NCBI GenBank assembly: GCA_905478975.1 | Contig: CAJQKW010000028.1 | Span: 1-59,104 of the forward strand | Direction: 5' to 3' | Origin: an uncultured Pseudomonadales bacterium | GTDB taxonomy: Bacteria; Pseudomonadota; Gammaproteobacteria; Pseudomonadales; Porticoccaceae | Length of the DNA: 59,104 nt | Shown: positions 1 through 8,686 of the stretch, piece by piece | Position numbering within the stretch: position 1 is the stretch's first letter | Layout of the letters: every line of letters begins with the position of its first letter | Program-made: the position numbers and the translations under genes | Notes under the pieces: generated by a model | The model's input: only the letters and a program-made list of their open reading frames with translations | Told to the model about the DNA's origin: nothing | The model's database searches: none

Positions 1-1
1 C

Positions 2-130
2 GACCTGCTAAAGATGACGCCCTACTACTGGCACAGTCGTCCGGAACAGCAGGAGATGTTGGCCGAACTGGACAAACTTGAAACTTTGATCCACTTTAAT
101 ATTAATATTTATCAGAACCAAAGCACCTAA
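2..130 (+). CDS. rlmA: RlmA-like 23S rRNA (guanine-N1)-methyltransferase, C-terminal fragment
   Basis: The reading frame is open from the window edge and stops at 128-130, leaving 42 C-terminal residues. They include LLKMTPYYWHSRPE and end with an FNINIYQNQ-type strand. This closely matches my memory of the E. coli RlmA C-terminus (LLQMTPFAWRA... FNIHLWQ). RlmA methylates N1 of a guanine in helix 35 of 23S rRNA using S-adenosylmethionine. The cofactor and zinc domains lie outside the window, so the assignment rests on the tail alone. The stop codon sits inside a 13-bp tandem duplication that leads directly into the next gene. Confidence 0.6.
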   Translation, partial: DLLKMTPYYWHSRPEQQEMLAELDKLETLIHFNINIYQNQST

Positions 131-146
131 CATAAGCACCTAACAT
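121..146. repeat. 13-bp perfect tandem duplication at a gene junction
   Basis: AAGCACCTAACAT occurs at 121-133 and again at 134-146. The first copy carries the TAA stop of the rlmA tail, and the second supplies the first two bases of the next gene's ATG. It is one of several short tandem duplications at gene borders in this window. Confidence 0.9.
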
Positions 147-1026
147 GAGCCCAGCAGAGCAACAGTTTTTAACCCGCAACAAACTCCCGGAAAGCTATTT
201 ACTCAGTGCCGAAGCATGGTTTTCGCCATTGCTCGAAGAATACCAAACCGCTGGCCACAAACCGTTGATTATTGGTATCAACGGCTCACAGGGCTCGGGC
301 AAATCCACCCTTGCCGACTATCTCTGCACCATGCTCAACGAGCGTTATGATTTTCACTGCGTCTCTCTGTCGCTAGATGATTTTTATCTGACCAAATTAG
401 AGCGCCAACAGTTGGCGAATAAGGTTCATCCCCTATTAGAAACTCGCGGCGTGCCTGGAACCCATGATATTCCGTTGGCACTGGAAACTATTGCCAATCT
501 CGTCGATGGCTCCGGGGAAACCCTGATTCCGCGCTTTGATAAAAGCCGCGACGACCGCATGCCACTGGAACAGTGCGACTCTATTAGTGGCCCGGTGGAT
601 ATTATTGTTTTTGAAGGCTGGTGTGTCGGCGTAGAAGCCCAGACCGCTGAGCAGCTAGTTAAGCCATTAAATAGTCTTGAAACAGAAAGGGATACAGACG
701 GCATCTGGCGCAACGCTGTCAATCAGGCACTGGCAGGAGAATATCAAACACTCTTCGCTAAACTCGACCAGCTGATTATGTTGCAGGCGCCCTCTTTCGA
801 TACGGTGTTTAACTGGCGTCTGGAGCAGGAAGAAAAGCTTGTTGCGCGCTTGGGTAACTCAGCCAGCGGTGAGCATGATGGCATTATGTCAGCCAGCCAG
901 ATCGGTGAATTTATCGCTCACTACCAGCGTATTACCGAACAGAGCCTGATAGAGATGCCGCTGCGCGCAGACCACTTATTTCGCCTCAACAGTGAGCGCC
1001 AGATCATTGACTACTCGCGGAGATGA
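145..1026 (+). CDS. P-loop kinase of the D-glycerate 3-kinase-like (GLYK/Tda10/YggC) family
   Basis: This is a 293-residue soluble protein with a strong Walker A motif, GINGSQGSGKST, at residues 44-55. An LSLDDFYLT segment follows at about residues 75-83, and a VFEGWCVG strand at about 153-160. These features belong to the uridine-kinase-like P-loop family that includes plant glycerate kinase and bacterial YggC. Family members phosphorylate small metabolites such as glycerate, but the substrate here cannot be read from sequence. The ATG at 145 overlaps a 13-bp repeat and has no good Shine-Dalgarno sequence, so it may be read by coupling to the rlmA tail 14 nt upstream. It converges on the CBS-domain gene. 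Confidence 0.8.
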   Translation: MSPAEQQFLTRNKLPESYLLSAEAWFSPLLEEYQTAGHKPLIIGINGSQGSGKSTLADYLCTMLNERYDFHCVSLSLDDFYLTKLERQQLANKVHPLLETRGVPGTHDIPLALETIANLVDGSGETLIPRFDKSRDDRMPLEQCDSISGPVDIIVFEGWCVGVEAQTAEQLVKPLNSLETERDTDGIWRNAVNQALAGEYQTLFAKLDQLIMLQAPSFDTVFNWRLEQEEKLVARLGNSASGEHDGIMSASQIGEFIAHYQRITEQSLIEMPLRADHLFRLNSERQIIDYSRR

Positions 1027-1034
1027 ACGCATTC

Positions 1035-1445
1035 CTAGCTCGTGGAATGGTTAAATTCACTGACCACTGAGAGCAGTTTTCGACAGGTTATTTGACCCAC
1101 CAATTTGCCATGATCAAGTACTGGACGGCGGCGATGGCCCTTCTTGATCATATCCGCGGCAACATTTATCAAATCAGCATGAAGCTCGCAACAGTCCACC
1201 TCTTTGGTCATATAATCGGCCACATTACCGACATTATCATTTTCATTGTAGGTTGCACTGAGTATGGCTCTCAGACAGTCGAGCTCAGACAGCACACCGA
1301 GCAGCAAGCCCCCAGCATCCACCACACAGACTCCGGAGACCTTCTCTTCAACAATCAGATTGATGGCCGCAAAAACATTTTCATCAGCCGTTACGGTAAC
1401 CGGGTTGTGCAGCATGTAGTCACTTAAATCAACAGAACGCAGCAT
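1035..1445 (-). CDS. Two-CBS-domain protein
   Basis: This 136-residue protein is almost entirely a tandem CBS pair, about residues 8-65 and 75-130. Each half has the pattern of a PVTVTADENVFAAINLI-like helix and a GVCVVD or RRPVLD strand. CBS pairs usually bind adenosyl nucleotides (AMP, ATP, SAM) and act as sensors or regulatory partners. There is no catalytic domain. It lies 56 nt downstream of nuoN on the same strand, with its own AGGA ribosome site (CTGAGGATAAAAACT before the ATG). It could be the last gene of the nuo transcript or independent. A small hairpin (CAGCCA/TGGCTG, 1474-1490) lies in the gap but lacks a U-tract. The target is unknown. Confidence 0.8.
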   Translation of the reverse strand: MLRSVDLSDYMLHNPVTVTADENVFAAINLIVEEKVSGVCVVDAGGLLLGVLSELDCLRAILSATYNENDNVGNVADYMTKEVDCCELHADLINVAADMIKKGHRRRPVLDHGKLVGQITCRKLLSVVSEFNHSTS

Positions 1446-1501
1446 AGTTTTTATCCTCAGTTAGTCAAACTCTCAGCCATCTTGTGGCTGCTATTATTAT
1501 T

Positions 1502-2917
1502 TCAAAGGCCTGTGGCGTAGTTTATAAAAGGCTCTGGCCAGCTACCCAAAGCGAAAACCAGTAGGGTTAAGAATAGCGCTAATACTCGACCGGGGTAGGC
1601 CTGATGCTCAACAGCATCCGCTGGCACCTTGCTCATAGCAAAAATGATTCTCAGGTAATAATAAATGGCGATGGCGCTGCCCACAACCACTGCCGCCAGC
1701 AAGGCCCAAAGGGAACTCTGCACGCCCACCGTAATCACATAAAACTTGCCGATAAATCCCGCCGTCAGGGGAATACCCGCGAGAGACAACAGCGCTACAG
1801 TCAGACATATGGCCTGAACCTTATCGCGCCAAAACAGCCCCTCGTAAGCGCTGATCTGGCATTGCGTCGCATCCTCTCCCGAGACTCGGGCAATCACTGC
1901 AAAGGCGGCGAGACTGGTGAGCACATAGGCGGTCAGATAATAGGTCACAGCATCGCTGGCCAAGCCTTTTCCGGTGAGGGCAATCAGCACCACTAGCAGA
2001 TAGCCTAAGTGGGCAATCGACGAATAGGCCAGTAGGCGCTTAATATTGTTTTGCTGCAAAGCCAGCAGATTACCGATTAACATTGAGGCAATGGCGATAA
2101 CCACCAGAGCATTGATCAAACTGGGGTACTGATAAAGTTGGCCGTCGAGATACATCCTGGTCAGCGCCACAAACACCGCGCCCTTGGACACTGTGGCCAG
2201 ATAACCAGTGACCGGCGTCGGCGCACCCTGATAGACATCTGGGGTCCACATATGGAAAGGCACCAGAGATAACTTAAAACCAATACCCGAGATCACCATC
2301 CCAGTGCCCGCCAGAATCAGTAGTGGATTTTGTGCGTACGCCGCGCCGGCCTTGGCGCCGAGACCGGCATAACTGAGCTCACCGGTGGCCGCGTATAGCA
2401 GCGCAAAACCATAGAGTAAAATCACCGAGGCACAGGCTGAAAGCACCAGATATTTGATCGCCGCCTCCACCGGCAACTCGCCCTTTTCCGGGAAGGCAAT
2501 CATCACATAGAGCGCCACCCCCATCAGCTCCATACCCAGTAACAATGACACCATATGACTCGACTGGATAAGCACTAGAGCGCCCAGCAGTGAGAGCACC
2601 AGCAGTAGATAGTATTCCTCTTTGCGCTGGCCCTCGTCGGCGAAACTCTCACGAGACAGCAGCAGAGTTACCAGCGCCGCCAAGGCCATCAAGCTGGAAA
2701 AAAACAGTCCCCAGGAATCCACCGTCAAGAGAATGGTCACTGTCTGACTAAAGTCTCGGGCATAAATAGCCCCCCAGATGGTCAGCACTAAACCTATGGC
2801 GGTAATCACCCAAGCGGTGGCCTGGTCGCGCTTTATCGACGCCTGAATCATCAGCACTACAGCGGTAAGACTCAAGATTAATAGCGGCATCAAAGCCTGC
2901 ATTTGACTGAGATTCAT
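1502..2917 (-). CDS. nuoN: NADH-quinone oxidoreductase subunit N
   Basis: This 471-residue multi-pass membrane protein is one of the three antiporter-like proton-channel subunits of complex I, with NuoL and NuoM. Hydrophobic helices run the whole length. The conserved core includes the IKYLVLSACASVILLYGFAL region and the LLALQQNNIKRLLAYSSIAHLGY region, which holds the conserved lysine of the proton path. Length is normal for the family. Its ATG overlaps the nuoM stop as ATGA, so translation is probably coupled. It is the last gene of the 13-gene nuo operon. Confidence 0.97.
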   Translation of the reverse strand: MNLSQMQALMPLLILSLTAVVLMIQASIKRDQATAWVITAIGLVLTIWGAIYARDFSQTVTILLTVDSWGLFFSSLMALAALVTLLLSRESFADEGQRKEEYYLLLVLSLLGALVLIQSSHMVSLLLGMELMGVALYVMIAFPEKGELPVEAAIKYLVLSACASVILLYGFALLYAATGELSYAGLGAKAGAAYAQNPLLILAGTGMVISGIGFKLSLVPFHMWTPDVYQGAPTPVTGYLATVSKGAVFVALTRMYLDGQLYQYPSLINALVVIAIASMLIGNLLALQQNNIKRLLAYSSIAHLGYLLVVLIALTGKGLASDAVTYYLTAYVLTSLAAFAVIARVSGEDATQCQISAYEGLFWRDKVQAICLTVALLSLAGIPLTAGFIGKFYVITVGVQSSLWALLAAVVVGSAIAIYYYLRIIFAMSKVPADAVEHQAYPGRVLALFLTLLVFALGSWPEPFINYATGL

Positions 2918-4428
2918 AACTGCCCTCCGACAACGGTGGCTGAGAACTGCAACAGGCCATTGAGCACCGGCTGAGCCATATCCAGAACCGGCTGGGGATA
3001 GAGACCCAAACCAATCAGGGCGACCATCATCAAGGCCATGGTGAGCATCTCCCGAGTACCAAAATCATTCAGCTGGCGACTTATGTTCGGCTCTCCCTGA
3101 AACGAGCGCTGCATCAGCAGCAGGGAATAGGCGGCACCGGTAATCAGGCCCAGCGCAGCAATCATGGTCAGCCAGGGATCTACCTGAAAGAGTCCCAACA
3201 AAACCAAGAACTCAGCGACAAAGTTACCCAGTCCGGGCAGTCCCAGAGAGGCGACAATAAAGAACATGGCCACCGCACCCATGCGCGGCATATTGTGCCA
3301 GAGGCCGCCCATCTCACACATATCTCTGGTGTGCAGGCGCTCTTGAAGAGAGCCGGCAATCATAAACAGTGCCGCAGTGCTAAAGCCATGGGCCACCATC
3401 TGCATCACCGCACCCTGTAGGGCCAGCTGATTCCAGGCATAGACACCGAGCAGCACAAAGCCCATATGACTGACACTGCTATAGGCGACCAGACGCTTAA
3501 AGTCGGTCTGGGCAAAGGCCAGCACCGCGCCGTAAACTACCCCAGCAGCACCGAGCCACAGAGCGATAGGCGCAAACTCCATGGAGGCTTCAGGAAATAG
3601 CGGCACAGCAAATCGAATCAAACCATAGGCACCGGTTTTCAACAGCACCCCAGCGAGAATCACACTGCCTGCGGTGGGTGCCTGGGTGTGAGCATCCGGC
3701 AGCCAGGTGTGAAAGGGAAAGCCCGGCAGTTTCACCACAAAGGCAACAAAGAAGCCGAGCATTAACCAATAGGCGGTCTGCGCCGCCATCTGGGTATTGA
3801 GCAGATCAAAATAACTGAAGCTCCAGATCCCAGTATTGCTCTGGTGAATAGTCGCCAAGGTCAGCACTGAGACCAACATCAACAGTCCGCTGGCCTGGGT
3901 AAAGATAAAGAACTTCATTGCCGCATAGGCGCGCTGCTCATGGCCCCAGATGGCGATCAAGAAGTACATGGGAATCAACATCACTTCCCAAAATAGAAAA
4001 AACAGAAACAGGTCGAGGGCCATAAATACGCCCAGCACACCGGCCAGAGTCCAGAGTAGATTGGCCTCAAAAAATCCCTGCTTAATGTTTACATCGGTCC
4101 AGGAAGAACTCACTGCCACCACACCCAGAACCAGTGTCAGCAATACCATTAGTAGGCTGATACCGTCTAGGGCAAACTCAAAACTGATACCAAAGGCGGG
4201 AATCCACTCAGCTCGGTAGTGCATTAACCAGGTCTGGGGATCGCCGGGTACTGGCGCCTGCAACCCGGTGAGTTCAGGCATCCCTGAGAGGGCCAGCAGT
4301 AAATAGACTAGGTCGAGCAACACCACGGCCAGGGCAACCATTCGCGGTACATGACTGCCGTAGCGCTGCGACAGCATGGCCAACAGGCCGCCGATTAGGA
4401 GGATAAGTATCAGATTAATCATCAACAT
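2914..4428 (-). CDS. nuoM: NADH-quinone oxidoreductase subunit M
   Basis: This is an antiporter-like membrane subunit of complex I of about 504 residues. It has the family signatures FLFFLFWEVMLIPMYFLI, PGFPFHTWLPDAHTQAPTAGS and FKRLVAYSSVSHMGFVLLG. The frame extends to an upstream TTG at 4431. The ATG at 4428 is preferred because it overlaps the nuoL stop by one base (TGATG), like the other nuo junctions. A further ATG six bases downstream is also possible. Proton translocation is inferred from the family. Confidence 0.97.
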   Translation of the reverse strand: MLMINLILILLIGGLLAMLSQRYGSHVPRMVALAVVLLDLVYLLLALSGMPELTGLQAPVPGDPQTWLMHYRAEWIPAFGISFEFALDGISLLMVLLTLVLGVVAVSSSWTDVNIKQGFFEANLLWTLAGVLGVFMALDLFLFFLFWEVMLIPMYFLIAIWGHEQRAYAAMKFFIFTQASGLLMLVSVLTLATIHQSNTGIWSFSYFDLLNTQMAAQTAYWLMLGFFVAFVVKLPGFPFHTWLPDAHTQAPTAGSVILAGVLLKTGAYGLIRFAVPLFPEASMEFAPIALWLGAAGVVYGAVLAFAQTDFKRLVAYSSVSHMGFVLLGVYAWNQLALQGAVMQMVAHGFSTAALFMIAGSLQERLHTRDMCEMGGLWHNMPRMGAVAMFFIVASLGLPGLGNFVAEFLVLLGLFQVDPWLTMIAALGLITGAAYSLLLMQRSFQGEPNISRQLNDFGTREMLTMALMMVALIGLGLYPQPVLDMAQPVLNGLLQFSATVVGGQL

Positions 4429-6263
4429 CAAAACACTCCCAACAAAATCGCCAGCACCACAATCAAGCCGAACACCATGCTGATCAGATAGCGGCGCATC
4501 TGCCCACTCTGCCCTTCTGCCAACCAGCCATTAAGGGTTTGATTAATCGCCACAATCAGGCCGTAGACTGCGTCCACCGGCTCCCCTTTAAGCAGGGCCG
4601 CGAGTGCATAATAGGGCCGCACAAACAATCGATCATAGAGTGCATCGAGACCCCAGCCACTGTGCCAAAAGCGCTGCAAACTTTGCATCGATGGCCTGTT
4701 CAACAGGCCGTCAACCGGCAACTGGCCGCTATAAAACACCAGATAGGCGATAACTACGCCAACAACTGGCACCGCAATCGAGACATACTCAACCCAGTGG
4801 GCCGGGTGCAGGCCACTGGCCACCGGGAAGACTTCCGCCACCGGCAGCATGATCCAGCCGCCAAACAGTGCCAGGGCGCAGAGTAAACTCAGGGGCAGCG
4901 CCATGCGCCAGCCTGTGTCTCGATCCGGCTCGGTATTGGCTTTGCCGAAGAACACCACAAACACCAGACGGAAACTGTAGATCGCGGTCAACAGCGCTCC
5001 GAGCAGACCGCCGAGCCACAGCCAGGGGCCAATGCCGTCGACCTGATAGGCCTGTAGTAAAATCTGATCCTTACTGAAAAATCCCGAGGTCATGGGCAGT
5101 GCCGCCAGGGCTGCTGAGCCGATCATAAAGCTCCAGAAAGTCACCGGCATGCGAGTGCGCAGGCCACCCATTTTGAAGATATCGTGTTCGTGATGGAGGC
5201 AGTGAATAATCGCACCAGAACCCAAAAACAGCAGCGCTTTAAAGAAGGCATGGGTCATCAGATGAAAGACTCCGGCACTCCAGGCACCGACACCCAGAGC
5301 GAGAAACATATAGCCAATCTGGCTGATGGTTGAATAGGCCAGAATGCGTTTGATATCCCGCTGAGTTAGAGCGGTAAAGGCCGCCATTAACGAGGTGGTC
5401 AGTCCCACCAACGCCACAGCGATCATGGCAATGGGGGCCAGCAGATAGAGTTCATGGGTGCGGGCAATCAGATAGACACCGGCGGTCACCATGGTCGCCG
5501 CATGAATCAGAGCACTCACCGGTGTCGGGCCGGCCATGGCGTCCGGCAGCCAGGTGTGGAGTGGCAACTGTGCCGACTTGCCCACGGCGCCAGCGAGTAA
5601 TAATAGGCAGGCAATCAATGGTAGCTTGTCCCCCACCTGCCAGGTTTCATTTGCCGCCACACCTAAGGCTTGAATATTCAATGTGCCCAGCTCGCTAAAC
5701 AGCAAGAATAGTCCCAGGGCCATGGCCGTGTCGCCAATACGAGTGACAATAAAGGCCTTGCGTGCAGCTTGACCATTGGCGGAATTTTGATACCAGAAAC
5801 CGACCAATAGATAGCTGCAAACACCCACCCCTTCCCAGCCCAGATAGAGCAGTAAAAGGTTGTCCGCCATCACCAGAATCAACATTGCGGCGACAAACAT
5901 ATTCAGATAGGCGAAGTAGCGGGCATAGCTTTTATCCTCTTCCATAAATTCGGTGGAAAACAGATGAATCAAAAAACCCACGCCGGTGATCACTGACATC
6001 ATCACTAGAGTTAAGCCATCAAAATAGAAAGCCACTCCGGGAGCAAAATTACCCACCTGCATCCACACCCAGAGGGTCAGCTGAAAGGGCTCTGGATTAG
6101 CCAGAAAATCCACTGCCGTGAGCCCGGTAAGTAGCGCCGCCAGACCCACAGAGCCAACCCCGAGCAGACCGATCCACAGACGCGGCAAACGACTGCCCAG
6201 CAGCATCAGGCAGACTGAGCTAAGCAGCGGAATAAGCGGTATCAAGCCGATAAGCTGTCTCAT
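4428..6263 (-). CDS. nuoL: NADH-quinone oxidoreductase subunit L
   Basis: This is the largest antiporter-like subunit of complex I, 611 residues. The conserved block LLLLYLGWEGVGVCSYLLVGFW is present, as are QLPLHTWLPDAMAGPTPVSALIHAATMVTAG and the RDIKRILAYSTISQIGYM segment with its conserved lysine. The C-terminal part includes a long amphipathic region after about residue 500 and a final hydrophobic anchor, as expected for the lateral helix HL and last transmembrane segment of NuoL. It lies 2 nt after nuoK. Confidence 0.97.
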   Translation of the reverse strand: MRQLIGLIPLIPLLSSVCLMLLGSRLPRLWIGLLGVGSVGLAALLTGLTAVDFLANPEPFQLTLWVWMQVGNFAPGVAFYFDGLTLVMMSVITGVGFLIHLFSTEFMEEDKSYARYFAYLNMFVAAMLILVMADNLLLLYLGWEGVGVCSYLLVGFWYQNSANGQAARKAFIVTRIGDTAMALGLFLLFSELGTLNIQALGVAANETWQVGDKLPLIACLLLLAGAVGKSAQLPLHTWLPDAMAGPTPVSALIHAATMVTAGVYLIARTHELYLLAPIAMIAVALVGLTTSLMAAFTALTQRDIKRILAYSTISQIGYMFLALGVGAWSAGVFHLMTHAFFKALLFLGSGAIIHCLHHEHDIFKMGGLRTRMPVTFWSFMIGSAALAALPMTSGFFSKDQILLQAYQVDGIGPWLWLGGLLGALLTAIYSFRLVFVVFFGKANTEPDRDTGWRMALPLSLLCALALFGGWIMLPVAEVFPVASGLHPAHWVEYVSIAVPVVGVVIAYLVFYSGQLPVDGLLNRPSMQSLQRFWHSGWGLDALYDRLFVRPYYALAALLKGEPVDAVYGLIVAINQTLNGWLAEGQSGQMRRYLISMVFGLIVVLAILLGVF

Positions 6264-6265
6264 AG

Positions 6266-6580
6266 TTAGCCCTGCATCCTGTTGGCGTTATCCATATCCA
6301 GAGATTTGAAGCGCCGCTGAATTTGCAGCACCAGACCCAGGCCCACCGCCACTTCTGCCGCGGCCACACTGAGAATTAACATAAATACAATCTGCCCATC
6401 GGGCTGCCCCCAGTGGGCACCGGCGGCGACAAAGGCCAGAGCGGTGGAATTGAGCATCACTTCGAGAGACATCAGAATAAAAATAATATTGCGCCGCATC
6501 ATCAGTCCGAGCATACCCACGGCAAAGAGCAGCGACGAGACCAGTAGGATATGGCTCAGGGGAATATTGAGACCGTCCAT
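6266..6580 (-). CDS. nuoK: NADH-quinone oxidoreductase subunit K
   Basis: This is a 104-residue protein with three transmembrane helices and very high similarity to the remembered E. coli NuoK. It has the membrane glutamate within the [17 protein letters not shown] helix and a second one in [18 protein letters not shown]. These buried acids lie in the quinone-to-antiporter proton axis. The ATG overlaps the nuoJ stop by one base (TAATG). Confidence 0.97.
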   Translation of the reverse strand: MDGLNIPLSHILLVSSLLFAVGMLGLMMRRNIIFILMSLEVMLNSTALAFVAAGAHWGQPDGQIVFMLILSVAAAEVAVGLGLVLQIQRRFKSLDMDNANRMQG

Positions 6581-7164
6581 TATTGCGCCCCCTTATCAGC
6601 ATTGGAATCAGAAGTAGAATTAGAATTAGATTCAGAAAGCGCCCGGGCGTCTGCTTCATGAATATTTCTGTCGAGGGCGCGACGGCCGAGATGGTAGGAG
6701 CCGACCAAACCGGCGAGCAGCAACATGGAAGCAATTTCCACCGCCAATACATAGGGTCCAAACAGCGTTAGGCCCACCTGTTTGGCGGTAACCTGTGCGG
6801 TGGATACTGGGCCTTCCACTGAAGAGATAATGTAGAGCAACTCGGCAAATAAAATCACCGCCAGCAATGTTGGCCCAGCCCAGACCGCTGGACTCAGCCA
6901 CTGCTTCTCCCGGGCATCCCCCTCTTCGCCGAGATTGAGCATCATAATCACAAAGACAAACAGCACCATGATGGCACCGGCATAGATAACAATTTCCAGA
7001 GCTGCGGCAAAGGGTGCGCCGATCAGAAAGAAGATCACCGCCACGGCCAATAGCGAAACAATCAGATAGATCAGGGCATGAATCGCATTGGCTCGGGTCA
7101 TGGCCAGAATGGTCGCCACCAGAGCCACGGTGGCCGCAATATAAAACAGGCTTATCTCAAGCAT
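6580..7164 (-). CDS. nuoJ: NADH-quinone oxidoreductase subunit J
   Basis: This 194-residue membrane subunit has about five transmembrane helices. The conserved helix 3 segment [20 protein letters not shown] contains the pi-bulge region known to move in complex I. The last roughly 18 residues are a hydrophilic Ser/Asn/Asp-rich tail, coded partly by a 6-bp repetitive stretch (AGAATT-like, about 6606-6635). That tail is probably disordered. A 31-nt gap separates it from nuoI. Confidence 0.96.
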   Translation of the reverse strand: MLEISLFYIAATVALVATILAMTRANAIHALIYLIVSLLAVAVIFFLIGAPFAAALEIVIYAGAIMVLFVFVIMMLNLGEEGDAREKQWLSPAVWAGPTLLAVILFAELLYIISSVEGPVSTAQVTAKQVGLTLFGPYVLAVEIASMLLLAGLVGSYHLGRRALDRNIHEADARALSESNSNSTSDSNADKGAQ

Positions 7165-7195
7165 GGCGATCTCCTCTGGCAGTCAAAACTTATCA

Positions 7196-7711
7196 TCATG
7201 GCAGTAGGCTCTTCACATCTATGGGTTGCGCTTCGTTAAGGCCTTCGCCCTTATCTTTAAAGGAACGCTGCAGACCCGAGACGCGGTAAAAATTGTAATC
7301 TGGGTATTTGCCGACACCATTGATCAGCAGATGTTCTTTTTCGTAGACCATGTTCTGGCGATCGTATTCGCACATCTCAAAATCTGGGGTCAACTGAATG
7401 GCATAGGTGGGACAGGCCTCCTCACACATGCCACACATAATGCAGCGAGAGAAATTGATGCGAAAAAATTCCGGATACCAGCTGCCGTCTTCGCGGGTGT
7501 CTTTTTGCAGCGCGATACAGTCAACCGGGCACACCGCAGCACAGAGATTGCAGGCCACGCAGCGCTCTTCACCGTCAGGATCTCGGGTCAGCACAATGCG
7601 CCCGCGATAGCGTGGTGACAGATAGGGTTGTTCCTCCGGATACTGCACCGTCTCCGCCTTGGTGAAGGTATGCTTGAGAATTTCCCACATGGTTCGCAGT
7701 TGACTTAACAT
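7196..7711 (-). CDS. nuoI: NADH-quinone oxidoreductase subunit I (2x[4Fe-4S] ferredoxin-like)
   Basis: This 171-residue peripheral-arm subunit carries clusters N6a and N6b. Two perfect ferredoxin motifs are visible: C51-x2-C54-x2-C57-x3-C61 and C90-x2-C93-x2-C96-x3-C100. They form the electron wire between NuoG and NuoB. The N-terminal [14 protein letters not shown] helix is typical of the membrane-contacting segment. It lies 3 nt after nuoH. Confidence 0.97.
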   Translation of the reverse strand: MLSQLRTMWEILKHTFTKAETVQYPEEQPYLSPRYRGRIVLTRDPDGEERCVACNLCAAVCPVDCIALQKDTREDGSWYPEFFRINFSRCIMCGMCEEACPTYAIQLTPDFEMCEYDRQNMVYEKEHLLINGVGKYPDYNFYRVSGLQRSFKDKGEGLNEAQPIDVKSLLP

Positions 7712-7714
7712 CGT

Positions 7715-8686
7715 CTAAGCTCCCTCCATCCACAACAGCACCGCACCGGTCACCAGCAGGTTGACCAGGGTAATCGGCAACATAACTTTCCAGCCCAGAG
7801 ACATCAGCTGGTCGTATCTGGGTCTGGGTATGGCTGCGCGCAACAGCACAAAGAAACAGATCACAAAAAATACTTTGAGGCCGAACCAGACAAAGGGCGG
7901 CAGCCAGTCGCCGATAAACATCGGGCCAAACCAGCCACCCAAAAACAGCGTGGTGATCATGCAGGAAATAAGAATCAGACCCAGGTATTCCCCGAGCATA
8001 AACATGGCGAACTTCATGCCACCATATTCGGTGTGAAAGCCCGCCGTGAGTTCGTGCTCGGCCTCGGGTAAATCGAAGGGCAGACGATGACTCTCGGCGA
8101 TGCCTGCCACCACAAACACCAGCAAGCCCAATACCTGAGAAAAACAGAACCAGACATCGCGCTGGGCTTCCACTATATCCACCAGACTAAAGCTGCCAGT
8201 CATCATCACAATGCCCATCAACGACAGGCCCATAAAGACTTCGTAACTGACCATCTGTGCCGCCGAGCGCAGGCCGCCCAGCAGAGCGTATTTATTATTC
8301 GAGGCGAGGCCGCCGAGCAGCACGCTGTAAACCGCCAAAGAAGTCATACCGAGAAAGAACAGCAGCCCTATATTGACGTCAATAATGTAGGTATCGGGAG
8401 CAAAGGGCACCACGGCAAAGCCCATCATCATCGCCACCACAATCGCTGTAGGAGCAAAGATAAACACCACTTTGTCGGCAAAGGGCGGAACCCAGTCATC
8501 CTTAAATAGCAGTTTGATCATGTCCGCCGCCACCTGGCCTATGCCAAAGGGGCCAAGGCGATTGGGGCCGAGGCGATCCTGCCAAAAGCCCAGCAGGCGG
8601 CGCTCCCACCAGGTCATAATTGCGGCCAGTGCGATACCGCCAACCAAAATGGTCAGGGCCAGTAAAACCGGCATTAACTCAGACAT
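7715..8686 (-). CDS. nuoH: NADH-quinone oxidoreductase subunit H
   Basis: This 323-residue subunit with about eight helices forms the quinone chamber at the junction of the arms. It has the signatures WWERRLLGFWQDRLGPNRLGPFG near the N-terminus and GIAESHRLPFDLPEAEHELTAGFHTEYGG, an acidic loop facing the quinone site, in the middle. Both are diagnostic. Its start overlaps the nuoG end by 8 nt, indicating coupled translation. Confidence 0.98.
   Translation of the reverse strand: MSELMPVLLALTILVGGIALAAIMTWWERRLLGFWQDRLGPNRLGPFGIGQVAADMIKLLFKDDWVPPFADKVVFIFAPTAIVVAMMMGFAVVPFAPDTYIIDVNIGLLFFLGMTSLAVYSVLLGGLASNNKYALLGGLRSAAQMVSYEVFMGLSLMGIVMMTGSFSLVDIVEAQRDVWFCFSQVLGLLVFVVAGIAESHRLPFDLPEAEHELTAGFHTEYGGMKFAMFMLGEYLGLILISCMITTLFLGGWFGPMFIGDWLPPFVWFGLKVFFVICFFVLLRAAIPRPRYDQLMSLGWKVMLPITLVNLLVTGAVLLWMEGA

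Noticed and set aside
1030-1049. Hairpin CATTCC/GGAATG between the kinase and CBS genes as a terminator
   Set aside because: The stem is only 6 bp and no T run follows on either strand.
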